Position numbers and translations under genes: made by a program. Below are positions 56,601 through 64,000 of a stretch of DNA of 64,000 nt, one piece after another. Numbering within the stretch: position 1 is the first letter of the stretch; every line of letters begins with the position of its first letter. Source of the DNA: Sporosarcina ureae (GTDB taxonomy: Bacteria > Bacillota > Bacilli > Bacillales_A > Planococcaceae); NCBI RefSeq assembly GCF_002101375.1, contig NZ_CP015207.1, positions 62,001-126,000 of the forward strand. Reading direction: 5' to 3'. The notes below the pieces were generated by a model. The model did no database searches. It saw nothing but the letters and a program-made list of their open reading frames with translations, and was not told where the DNA came from.

Positions 56601-56774
56601 ATTTTCTAAAATTTATCTAGTGTATTATGAAAAAGCTGCTCGGTAGGCTATCGGGATGAATATACACATTCAGAATCGCTTCACGTAGGCGATTAACTCG
56701 GTTACTTTACATAAAAGCTTGTGTCTGAACAAGCGTATAATGGATAATTAGATACTTATGAGAGGAGTGTCCAC

Positions 56775-57248
56775 ATGGAAGTAGTATACATTGCGGGTGG
56801 CTGTTTGTGGGGAGTACAGGCTTTTATAAAAACCTTACCTGGCGTGACGTTTACGGAAGCAGGGAGGGCGAATGGAACGCTTCATTCATTGGAAGGCGAT
56901 TATGATGGGTATGCTGAATGTGTAAAGACAGGATTTGATCCTTCCGTCGTGACCATTTCGGAATTAATGGCGTATTTATTTGAAATCATTGATCCGTATA
57001 GTGTGAATCAACAAGGAGCAGACGTTGGCGAGAAATATAGAACGGGCGTCTATAGTGAAAACCTTGCACACTTAAAAGAAGCGAAGGCGTTTATTATGGA
57101 GAGAAGTGATGTTGACCGTATAGTTGTGGAAGTATTGCCACTTACAAATTATGTGAGAAGTGCAGACGAACATCAAAACAGATTAGCTAAATGCCCAACG
57201 GATTATTGTCATATACCAGCTGAATTATTAACTAAATATGGAACATGA
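56775..57248 (+). CDS. msrA: Peptide methionine sulfoxide reductase MsrA, variant active site
   Basis: A 157-residue protein whose N-terminus reads AGGCLWGVQAFIKTLPGV where most MsrA have GGCFWG; the catalytic Cys is kept, but the Phe is Leu. EGDYDGYAECVKTGFDP and PYSVNQQGADVGEKYRTG are typical MsrA stretches. It would repair methionine-S-sulfoxide. AGAGGAGTGTCCAC precedes the ATG. The variant and the short length suggest a side branch of the family; no MsrB gene is beside it. Confidence 0.88.
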   Translation: MEVVYIAGGCLWGVQAFIKTLPGVTFTEAGRANGTLHSLEGDYDGYAECVKTGFDPSVVTISELMAYLFEIIDPYSVNQQGADVGEKYRTGVYSENLAHLKEAKAFIMERSDVDRIVVEVLPLTNYVRSADEHQNRLAKCPTDYCHIPAELLTKYGT

Positions 57249-57368
57249 AGAATGTGCAGTCGGAATCAATAAAAATGACCACACGGTATGATGAATTGGT
57301 ATATAATGGACTCAGCTACTACTAGAAACAACGTTTACAGTAGGGATATATAAGGGGAGTGACATACA

Positions 57369-59177
57369 GTGAAATATCAAAACACGTGGGATCTAGAGAG
57401 TATTTTTGCAGGTGGCACGCAGTCTAACGAGGTACAGACGAAACTTTCGGCTGTCAAAGAAGATATTGCTCTTTATGCAGATCAGTTACACGCTTGGAAT
57501 AGTGATCCGGCTAATGATGCCTCTACTTTACAAGAATTATTAAAAAAGCAAGAAGTCATCGGTAAAGGCTTAGGCCAAGTGGGGACATTTATCAATATGT
57601 GGCGTGACGCCTTCATGGATGATCCCTATGCAAGCGTTGTCAAAGGGCAAGTGATGGAACTTAGCAGTGAAATCCAGCAACTCTCCACGATCTTCACTAA
57701 AAAATTGGTAGCTATTTCGGATGAAAACTGGAATCAACTTCTTGAAGACGATACTTTACACGTCATCCATTTTTCATTAAATGAAATACGCGAAGAAGGT
57801 AAACGGTTATTATCTGAAGCGGAAGAAAAGCTGATTGCTAAATTAAATAAAGACGGTCTCGCCGCGTGGAGCGATTTATACAATACAGTGGGCTCCACTA
57901 TGACCGTTCCGTTTACAGATAAAGACGGGAAAACAACGGACTTATCTATCGGGCAAGCTATGAACAAAATGTACGCAGATCCTGATGCAGAAGTGCGCGC
58001 GGAACTTTTTGATAATTGGGAACAGACTTGGTCTGCTAATGGACCGATCTTTGCGGACATCTTGAATCATTTAGCAGGCTATCGCTTAACGTTACAAGAC
58101 GTTCACGGAAGAACAAGTCATTTAGAAGAACCGCTTGAATATAACCGGATGTCTGAAGATACGCTTACTGCGATGTGGTCAGCAGTGGATGCGCAGAAAC
58201 AAACGTTTATTGATTACTTAGGACAAAAAGCCAATTTATTTGGCATGGATCAGCTTGGCTGGCAAGATGTGGCGGCTCCTGTCGCGGTAGGTGAAACGAA
58301 GCCGACACGCTTCACATATGATGAAGCATGTGACTTTATTATAGAAAATTTTGCTTCATTTGGTCCGAAATTAACCGCTTTTACAAAACATGCATTGGAA
58401 AATCGTTGGGTAGAAGCGGAAGATCGTTCAAACAAACGCCCAGGTGGCTATTGTACAAGCTTGCCTGAATTGGAAGAGTCACGTATTTTCATGACGTTCA
58501 CGGGTTCACCGAGTGATACGAGTACATTGGCACATGAATTAGGGCATGCTTTTCATAGTCACGTAATGAAAGATTTACCGACACTGAACCAAAATTATGC
58601 TATGAATGTCGCGGAAACAGCAAGTACGTTCGCGGAAACGATTATCGCCGATGCCACGGTGAAAAATGCTGCATCGGATGAAGAAAAGATCTCACTATTA
58701 GCCAATAAATTAGAAGGCGCCACTGCGATGTTTTTAAATATTCGTGCTCGCTTCTTATTTGAAGATCATTTTTACACGGAACGCGCAAAAGGCATAGTAT
58801 CAGAAAATCGCTTGAATGAATTAATGGTAGAAGCACAAAAAGAAGCGTTTGGAAATAGTTTATCTTCTTATCATCCGCATTTCTGGGCAGCTAAGTTGCA
58901 TTTCTTTATCGATAGCGTGCCGTTCTATAACTTCCCGTACACATTTGGATACTTGTTCAGCTTAGGGATCTACGCGGAATACTTGAAACAACCGGAAGGG
59001 TTTGAAGAGAAGTATATTGCGTTATTACGAGATACCGGATCGATGAAAGTAGAAGACCTAGCGAAAAAACATCTGAATGTGGATGTGACGAAAGAAGATT
59101 TCTGGGCAGCCGGCATTGCGCTAGTAGCAAAAGACGTAGAAGAGTTTGTAGAATTGACGAATACATTACAGAAGTAA
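57369..59177 (+). CDS. pepF: Oligoendopeptidase F (M3 family)
   Basis: A 602-residue zinc peptidase. The metal motif HELGH is at 389-393 (TLAHELGHAFHSH), with a downstream Glu in NVAETASTFAE as third ligand. The helical N-terminal half (WDLESIFAGG) matches PepF/YjbG. It cleaves short peptides in the cytoplasm; no signal peptide is present. GTG start with AAGGGGAGTG upstream. Confidence 0.94.
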   Translation: MKYQNTWDLESIFAGGTQSNEVQTKLSAVKEDIALYADQLHAWNSDPANDASTLQELLKKQEVIGKGLGQVGTFINMWRDAFMDDPYASVVKGQVMELSSEIQQLSTIFTKKLVAISDENWNQLLEDDTLHVIHFSLNEIREEGKRLLSEAEEKLIAKLNKDGLAAWSDLYNTVGSTMTVPFTDKDGKTTDLSIGQAMNKMYADPDAEVRAELFDNWEQTWSANGPIFADILNHLAGYRLTLQDVHGRTSHLEEPLEYNRMSEDTLTAMWSAVDAQKQTFIDYLGQKANLFGMDQLGWQDVAAPVAVGETKPTRFTYDEACDFIIENFASFGPKLTAFTKHALENRWVEAEDRSNKRPGGYCTSLPELEESRIFMTFTGSPSDTSTLAHELGHAFHSHVMKDLPTLNQNYAMNVAETASTFAETIIADATVKNAASDEEKISLLANKLEGATAMFLNIRARFLFEDHFYTERAKGIVSENRLNELMVEAQKEAFGNSLSSYHPHFWAAKLHFFIDSVPFYNFPYTFGYLFSLGIYAEYLKQPEGFEEKYIALLRDTGSMKVEDLAKKHLNVDVTKEDFWAAGIALVAKDVEEFVELTNTLQK

Positions 59178-59186
59178 AATGGAAAG

Positions 59187-59228
59187 TAAAAGCCCGCTCC
59201 TTTTTAAAAAAGAAGCGGGCTTTTTATT
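59187..59228. terminator. Bidirectional terminator between pepF and brnQ
   Basis: AAAAGCCCGCT and AGCGGGCTTTTT pair around an AT-rich loop. Confidence 0.9.
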
Positions 59229-59233
59229 GAGAT

Positions 59234-60535
59234 TTATTTATTTTCTTGCTGGCTGAACTTATCCAGTATGTAACCAGTTGTGGCAGCTACAAATGCTGGT
59301 AAAACCCAGCCAAGTCCGTATTCAAAAAACGGGATAATATTTAGCGACTCAGTAACGCGATCAAGGCTGTACCCGATGCTAGTGAATACTTCGTATAAAG
59401 CAAAAATGAATGTGATAAATATAGCAAGCCGATACATCATCTTTCCGCCACCTGCCACATGTTGGAATAAGGAGAGAATAACTAACACAATGGCGATTGG
59501 ATAAATAAACACTAATAAAGGGGTTGCCAAAGCTAATATGGCGTTCAATCCTAAGTTCGATACTAACAAGCCGACTAGTACAAAAATAGCGACATACGCC
59601 TGGTAACTTAACTTCGGATATATTTCATTGAAGAACCTTGAACAAGCATTAATTAAACCGACACACGTCGTTAAACACGCTAGTATGACAATGATCCCAA
59701 AAAGAAGTCCTCCGCCGTTTGGAAATAACATGCTGGCTGCTTCGGTTAATACTTCTGCGCCATTTTCAAATGTTTTTTCTTTTGGAATCACTTTGCCGAT
59801 CCAACCGAGTGAGAAATAGACAATGGCCAATCCGATACTAGCAATGAAGCCAGCACCCAAAGTTCCTTTGATAAGCTCCGATTTTGACCTCGACCCTTTA
59901 TCTTTCAGCGCGTTGACCACGACAATCCCAAACGCTAGCGCAGCGACAGCATCCATCGTGAAATAGCCTTCTAAAAATCCATTTACAAATGGAGCAGTCG
60001 CATACTCTTCTACTGGAGCTGAAGATATGTTATCAAATTTGATAAACGCTTGAACAACGAGCATTCCTAAAACCAACAGTAGAATGGGTGTTAAAAATTG
60101 GCCGATGCGATCGACGATTTTTTTAGGATTTAAGCTGATATAGTATGTAATACCAAAGAATAGTAGAGAGAATATAAGTAATGGGAAGTTGCCATTCACT
60201 TCAACTATCTGTTTGAATCCTAATTCATACGCAACATTGGAAGCTCTTGGAATACCATAAAAAGCTCCGATCGACATATAGATGATGATCGCAAAAATCA
60301 TTCCAAACACTTTATGTACGCGGCTACCCATAGACAATAGCCCGTTATCAGACAAGGCGATCGCCATAATTGCCATGAACGGCAGTAGAACGCCCGTGAT
60401 GAGAAAACCGACAATTGCGGGTGCAAAGTTCGTTCCTGATTCTAACCCAAGAAATGGGGGGAAGATGAGATTTCCAGCTCCAAAGAATAAAGAGAAGAGC
60501 ATGAATCCTATGAATAGTATGTTTTTTTTACTCAC
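59234..60535 (-). CDS. brnQ: Branched-chain amino acid transporter BrnQ (LIVCS family)
   Basis: A 433-residue permease with about 12 membrane segments, family pieces GFMLFSLFFGAGNLIFPP at the start and GFLEGYFTMDAVAALAFG later. It imports Leu, Ile and Val with Na+. GTG at 60535 is chosen because AGGAGG lies 7 bases before it. A T-box leader about 200 bases upstream ties it to amino-acid shortage. This fits the Leu/Val/Ile breakdown genes at 17-23 kb. Confidence 0.93.
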   Translation of the reverse strand: MSKKNILFIGFMLFSLFFGAGNLIFPPFLGLESGTNFAPAIVGFLITGVLLPFMAIMAIALSDNGLLSMGSRVHKVFGMIFAIIIYMSIGAFYGIPRASNVAYELGFKQIVEVNGNFPLLIFSLLFFGITYYISLNPKKIVDRIGQFLTPILLLVLGMLVVQAFIKFDNISSAPVEEYATAPFVNGFLEGYFTMDAVAALAFGIVVVNALKDKGSRSKSELIKGTLGAGFIASIGLAIVYFSLGWIGKVIPKEKTFENGAEVLTEAASMLFPNGGGLLFGIIVILACLTTCVGLINACSRFFNEIYPKLSYQAYVAIFVLVGLLVSNLGLNAILALATPLLVFIYPIAIVLVILSLFQHVAGGGKMMYRLAIFITFIFALYEVFTSIGYSLDRVTESLNIIPFFEYGLGWVLPAFVAATTGYILDKFSQQENK

Positions 60536-60671
60536 AATAATACCTCCTGATGTTTTTGTGTGTAGAGTAAAATGAAAGTACATAATATATATATAATTGT
60601 AATCTAGAATAGTAAGACTTTGCAAAATATAGCGTGAATTTTGTCGAATACTTTTCCAGCCTGGTTGATGT

Positions 60672-60722
60672 CATCTTATACAACTCATAAGATGGTTTGT
60701 ATTAATCTAGTGCTTTGTTCAT
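60672..60722 (-). promoter_or_regulatory. Second leader part of brnQ: six-codon ORF and hairpin
   Basis: Between the T-box terminator and brnQ, the minus strand carries AAAGGAGAG, then ATG AAC AAA GCA CTA GAT TAA (60702-60722). The perfect stem CATCTTAT/ATAAGATG (60672-60694) follows. A leader peptide or stability element is possible; coincidence is too. Confidence 0.4.
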
Positions 60723-60747
60723 CTGAAATTTCTCTCCTTTATTTTTG

Positions 60748-61022
60748 CGCATAAAAAACTCGCCCCCAAAATAGGGACGAGTTTTTACTCGCGGTACCAC
60801 CCATGTTCTAAAAGCTTCGTAAAACGATAAGAAAGCTCCATTCTAATTCATCTTACGATTATATGTTTTCCATTTAACGTTGGAAATCCGGCAAAATTTA
60901 CTATTTTCAACTTTGCATCTTAGAGATGATTTTCGGATAGGATCTGTCCATCGACTTTCACCAAACGTCGACTCTCTTGAGGACAAATTTCATATCGTAC
61001 TCTTTCTCGTCACTGAATATTA
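60748..61022 (-). ncRNA. T-box leader of brnQ (possibly tRNA-Ile)
   Basis: On the minus strand GGGTGGTACCGCGAG (about 60788-60802) is the T-box, followed by a terminator (AAAACTCGTCCCTA and TGGGGGCGAGTTTT, then TTAT). Upstream are AGAGAGTCGAC..GGTGAAAGTCGATGG as stem I distal part, and GATCCTATCC, where ATC (Ile) is a candidate specifier. A TATAAT -10 lies at 61019-61024 on the minus strand. Confidence 0.9.
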
Positions 61023-61024
61023 TA

Positions 61025-61370
61025 TACTACAATACAATTTAACAGACAACTATTAGAAAGGTCAATACCTTTTACTATATTCGGAATATTACAACTACCC
61101 GTTCTCTTAGAATGAACGGGAAAGATGGAAATGTCTTGTCTGTTATCGCATCCATCAAAGTTTTTTATGGATCATCACCCCAGTCACTCTTCATGTTATT
61201 TTGCTTTGTGAATAGTAGATAAAGCTATAATAAAGTTGTGAAGTACTTTTTAGATTACTCAGCAAACAGGCCGTATTGTTGAAGAGGTTTACCCAATTAC
61301 TTCTTCAGGGAAAAGTTAGTTTAGGATTAATAACGAAGAACCGTACCATAAATAAGTGAGGTTTAAAAAA
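61025..61370. other. Gap without a clear gene
   Basis: AT-rich. ACCCGTTCTCTTAGAATGAACGGG (about 61097-61120) is an imperfect inverted repeat. CAAACAGGCCGTATTGTTGAAGAGG near 61264 resembles ends of other gaps (52.6 kb). No ORF with a ribosome binding site is seen. Confidence 0.35.
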
Positions 61371-61411
61371 TAGACCACCTAGAACGTTGGTATGACAACG
61401 ATTTAGGTGGT
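61371..61411 (-). terminator. Terminator of the hypothetical gene at 61.4-62.1 kb
   Basis: On the minus strand ACCACCTAAATCGTTGTC and ACGTTCTAGGTGGT pair, followed by CTATTTTTT. Confidence 0.8.
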
Positions 61412-61422
61412 TAGTATTTAAT

Positions 61423-62061
61423 TTAGTCATGAAATTTGTACTGTTTAAATGCTTGAACAGGAGGCTTGCGATTTTCAAAGATATCAGGGTCATGGTAGGG
61501 AAGATCCAATTGGCTTAGATCAAAGGAATCGTCTGTACATGATATATATAAACTATAACCTTCTTCATCTTCAGGGAAAAACACTTCTTTTTTTTCGCCA
61601 AATTGAAGTGCTTGATTAATTGTATCCCTTAACCTTTGTAATGCTGCACGATTGCCAACAATAAAGGCATCCCCATGCCAACTTGGCTGTCCATAAATGT
61701 GTAAGTATTCATCTTCCTCACTATATTTCATGGCCTTTTCAATTTCCGCAATTATTTTCAAGGGCTCCTTCTCTGTAATAAAAATATCAGAATGGAAACC
61801 TTGGAATGCTTTTGATTTGAGATTTTGTATAAATACTTCTTTTACATCGCATTCTTGAACGAATAAATACATCTCTTCTTGAATTTCACTTACATACAAA
61901 TAGACACGAATTTGTTGATAGTCCTTTTGGAAAAGGAACTGTTTAAAAAGTGGAGTTGAACAAATTTCTTCTACTAGTATAAAGCCCTTAGAGATGACTT
62001 TTTGGTTAGAAAAGGTTAAATAACTTTTTAGACTATGGCTATACCAATATAAATTACTCAT
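61423..62061 (-). CDS. Hypothetical protein, 212 residues
   Basis: I do not recognise it. It is soluble, acidic in places (YSEEDEYLHIYG, EDEEGYSLY) and contains IVGNRAALQRLRDTINQAL, a helix that recalls small immunity-like proteins, where an index-type call is common in Bacillus. AGGAGGTAAAGT precedes the ATG and a terminator follows, so it is a real single gene. More AT-rich than the core genes. Confidence 0.6.
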   Translation of the reverse strand: MSNLYWYSHSLKSYLTFSNQKVISKGFILVEEICSTPLFKQFLFQKDYQQIRVYLYVSEIQEEMYLFVQECDVKEVFIQNLKSKAFQGFHSDIFITEKEPLKIIAEIEKAMKYSEEDEYLHIYGQPSWHGDAFIVGNRAALQRLRDTINQALQFGEKKEVFFPEDEEGYSLYISCTDDSFDLSQLDLPYHDPDIFENRKPPVQAFKQYKFHD

Positions 62062-62497
62062 ACTTTACCTCCTAAAGTTTATAGTATTTTGGATTTTTAT
62101 TGGTGTGCCTTCTATAATACCAATATTAATTTGCTTATACTATAAGCCTTTATAGAAATAACCGCACTTAGATATTTAATGGTGAATGGCATCATAAATA
62201 GGAAGAGTGATTTATTCAACAAAAGCGGGCGGTACTGGAATGAAAATTTGCACCCGTTCAACAAACGCGCCATTTTGTCGAATAGCGCAGGAGGTTTTTG
62301 AGAAAACTAAAGAATAACATTATTATTTAGTAACTGATCAGTTTTTAGCTTTGAGCGTTATTCATTTATGTCTGAGTGGATACGTTCTTTGGGTTTTTAG
62401 AAAAAATCTCTATTTATGGTCTGAAGTGAAATGGGATGATGTTCACACCGAAAAATTTAAAACAATACGAGAAGTATAGCGCATCTCTAAAACAGAA
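62062..62497. other. Gap with degenerate repeat motifs
   Basis: Two stretches resemble each other: ATTCAACAAAAGCGGGC (about 62215-62231) and GTTCAACAAACGCGCC (about 62257-62272), followed by TTTTGTCGAATAGCG. Such TTCAACAA..GCG pieces occur as short intergenic repeats in Bacillales as far as I remember. No ORF is seen. Confidence 0.4.
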
Positions 62498-62565
62498 TTG
62501 ACAACTTTATGTATTACCCATATAATACACTTAACGTGTATGAACCACTTGATACACACACTAAG
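62498..62565 (+). promoter_or_regulatory. Consensus promoter plus palindromic operator of the GntR/ABC operon
   Basis: TTGACA (62498-62503), 17 bp, TATAAT (62521-62526) is a perfect sigma-A promoter. Right behind it lies CTTAACGTGTAT-N12-ATACACACTAAG-like symmetry (62530-62565; inner arms GTGTAT and ATACAC 10 bases apart), a likely site for the encoded GntR repressor. Confidence 0.8.
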
Positions 62566-62608
62566 AAAATGATGTGCATACACCCAAGAACGTATAGGAG
62601 TTGTTTCG

Positions 62609-62992
62609 ATGAATGTAAATTTTAACAATCGCGACCCAGTCTATTTGCAGGTAGTTCGGTATTTTAAAGAAAGAATTGCAATAGGCGAATTAGTACCTGG
62701 AGAAGAAATACCATCGAGACGGGAGTTGGCAAACAGGGTGAAGATAAACCCTAATACCGTACAACGAGCGTATAAGGAAATGGAGGAACAGGGTTTGATC
62801 CATACCGAACGTAATCATCCGAGCAAAATAACAACCGATGAAAAGATACTAGGCAAAGTACGAGAAGAGTTGCTACTTGAGGCGGTGGAAACATTTGTAA
62901 CATCCGTTCGGTCTATTAAAGTTCCAGTTGATGAATTATTGAACTTGGTAAGAACAAAGTACACAGATCATGACGATGATAAGGGGGTATAA
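62609..62992 (+). CDS. GntR family repressor, YtrA subfamily
   Basis: A 127-residue regulator with a winged helix (PVYLQVVRYFKERIAIGELVPGEEIPSRRELA, then INPNTVQRAYKEMEEQGLI) and only a short C-terminal helical tail, as in YtrA. AGGAG precedes the ATG. It is encoded 2 bases before an ABC ATPase, and a palindrome covers the start of transcription, so it probably represses its own operon. In B. subtilis ytrA responds to cell-wall antibiotics, but the signal here is unknown. Confidence 0.9.
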   Translation: MNVNFNNRDPVYLQVVRYFKERIAIGELVPGEEIPSRRELANRVKINPNTVQRAYKEMEEQGLIHTERNHPSKITTDEKILGKVREELLLEAVETFVTSVRSIKVPVDELLNLVRTKYTDHDDDKGV

Positions 62993-62994
62993 AA

Positions 62995-63684
62995 ATGATT
63001 GAAGTAAAAGAGGTTACAAAGAATTATGGTCGGAAAAAAATATTGAAAGGTGTATCTTTTACAGCCAACAAAGGTGAAATAACTTGTTTACTAGGAATTA
63101 ACGGAGTTGGTAAAACAACCATTTTAAATGCCATCATGGCACTTACCCCGATTAACAAAGGACAAATATTAATCAACGGAGAAACCATTAATAAAAACAT
63201 GTTCGAAAAAATCACCTTTATACCTGATGCCATCACAATGCTACCACAGATGAAAATCTCTGAGGCAATGGAGTTCATGAATGACTTTTATACATGTTGG
63301 AACCAGAAACGTGCAACAGAACTGCTTGGTTTTTTACGATTGAACGAACAGGATAGAATCTCTTCCTTATCAAAAGGAAATACAGCAAAGGTCAATTTAT
63401 TGCTGGGTTTAGCAATGGATGTTGACTTTGTATTAATGGATGAACCGTTTTCGGGAATTGACATGTTTAGTCGTGAAGAAATTGCCAAAGTGTTTACAAG
63501 TCATTTAATTGAAAATAGGGGCGTTATTATAACAACACATGAAATAGGCGATATCGAACATTTAATCGATAAAGTGGTGCTGTTAGACGAAGGGATTGTA
63601 ATTAGGGAGTTCAGCGCGGAAGAAGCCCGTGAAAACGAAGGGAAATCTGTGGTGGATGTTATGAGAGAGGTGTATCAGAAATGA
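62995..63684 (+). CDS. ABC transporter ATP-binding protein, YtrB-like
   Basis: A 229-residue ATPase: Walker A GINGVGKTT, signature LSKGNTAKVNLLLGLA (a deviation from LSGGQ that is usual in this subfamily), Walker B VDFVLMDEPFSGID, and the H-loop in ITTHE. It is the partner of the permease that starts in its last codons. AAGGGGGTATAAAA precedes the ATG. Confidence 0.92.
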   Translation: MIEVKEVTKNYGRKKILKGVSFTANKGEITCLLGINGVGKTTILNAIMALTPINKGQILINGETINKNMFEKITFIPDAITMLPQMKISEAMEFMNDFYTCWNQKRATELLGFLRLNEQDRISSLSKGNTAKVNLLLGLAMDVDFVLMDEPFSGIDMFSREEIAKVFTSHLIENRGVIITTHEIGDIEHLIDKVVLLDEGIVIREFSAEEARENEGKSVVDVMREVYQK

Positions 63685-64000
63685 AAAACTACTTGAAGTT
63701 AGTCAATTTTGAATTCAATCGTATTGCAAAAATATTTGCAGTTCTACTAGGCATTACGCTAGTTGTACAAATTACTGGAGTCATAGTGTTGTCGAAAAAC
63801 TACTTAAACATGGCCAATGAAAAAATTTATGAAGAGTTTATGCCAAAAGCAGAATTCTTAGTAGACTATGGCCAAATGAGTTTTCTCGCTGTTACTAGAA
63901 GTATGTGGTTTTTTGGTCCAATTGCTTTATGTATCGCCGGTGTTGGGTTCTATATTTTCCTGATCTGGTATCGTGATTGGTTCGGAAAAAACACATTTAT
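63681..64000 (+). CDS. ABC transporter permease, 5' part
   Basis: The start ATG overlaps the ATPase stop (ATGA). About 106 codons are visible before the window ends. Two hydrophobic segments (about 15-40 and 75-95) are seen, with an outer stretch NYLNMANEKIYEEFMPKAE between them. Probably the membrane part of the GntR-controlled exporter. Confidence 0.8.
   Translation, partial: MKNYLKLVNFEFNRIAKIFAVLLGITLVVQITGVIVLSKNYLNMANEKIYEEFMPKAEFLVDYGQMSFLAVTRSMWFFGPIALCIAGVGFYIFLIWYRDWFGKNTF

Noticed and set aside
1-64000. Prophage, insertion sequence or integrative element
   Set aside because: No transposase, integrase or phage structural gene was seen. Gene order in the first 41 kb follows the Bacillus chromosome.

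Overview
The window reads as a chromosome segment of a spore-forming member of the Bacillales, most likely Planococcaceae (Sporosarcina-like). The evidence is: spo0A and spoIVB are present; the gene order accB-accC-yqhY-nusB-folD-xseA-xseB-ispA-dxs-yqxC-argR-recN-spoIVB-spo0A and later rnz/proI/yqjP/yqjQ matches the yq region of Bacillus subtilis; there are many TTG/GTG starts, AGGAGG-type ribosome binding sites, T-box leaders and a Prli42 miniprotein. The genus is an inference. I found no rRNA, tRNA, insertion sequence, prophage or CRISPR array.

Layout. 1-2.1 kb: end of the acetyl-CoA carboxylase biotin operon. 2.6-13.7 kb: nusB (with an in-frame TGA at codon 4), folate, exonuclease VII, isoprenoid, rRNA-methylase, arginine repressor, recN, then sporulation genes. 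14-16.8 kb: a FapA-like protein, a GDPD and a DUF2627 protein. 17-22.9 kb: leucine dehydrogenase plus the branched-chain 2-oxoacid dehydrogenase complex. 23.4-32.4 kb: a propionyl/methylmalonyl-CoA module (mutA, mutB, meaB, epimerase, carboxyltransferase) with bacilliredoxin and a peptidase. The two blocks can be joined: valine and isoleucine breakdown gives propionyl-CoA, which the second block takes to succinyl-CoA. 32.4-40.9 kb: CheW-like protein, DNA polymerase IV, RNase Z, proline synthesis with a T-box, a YdjG/YdjI-like membrane-stress pair behind an ECF-type promoter, and yqjP-yqjQ. 41-64 kb is more accessory: MFS transporters, an orphan PAS histidine kinase, a Tat-linked GMC oxidoreductase pair, CzrA/CzcD zinc resistance, cold shock protein, MsrA, PepF, BrnQ with a T-box, and a GntR/ABC operon that runs off the end.

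The most unusual signal is a family of four intergenic arrays (about 2.25, 13.87, 23.1 and 35.3 kb) built on a unit of about 21 bp whose only strongly conserved part is a GAGCG-type core (ATGAGCG or ATAGAGCG). The largest array holds 16 units without one indel. Two arrays are diverged inverted copies of the same roughly 190-bp element and share the same spacing pattern. All four lie beyond operon terminators. I cannot match them to a named element.
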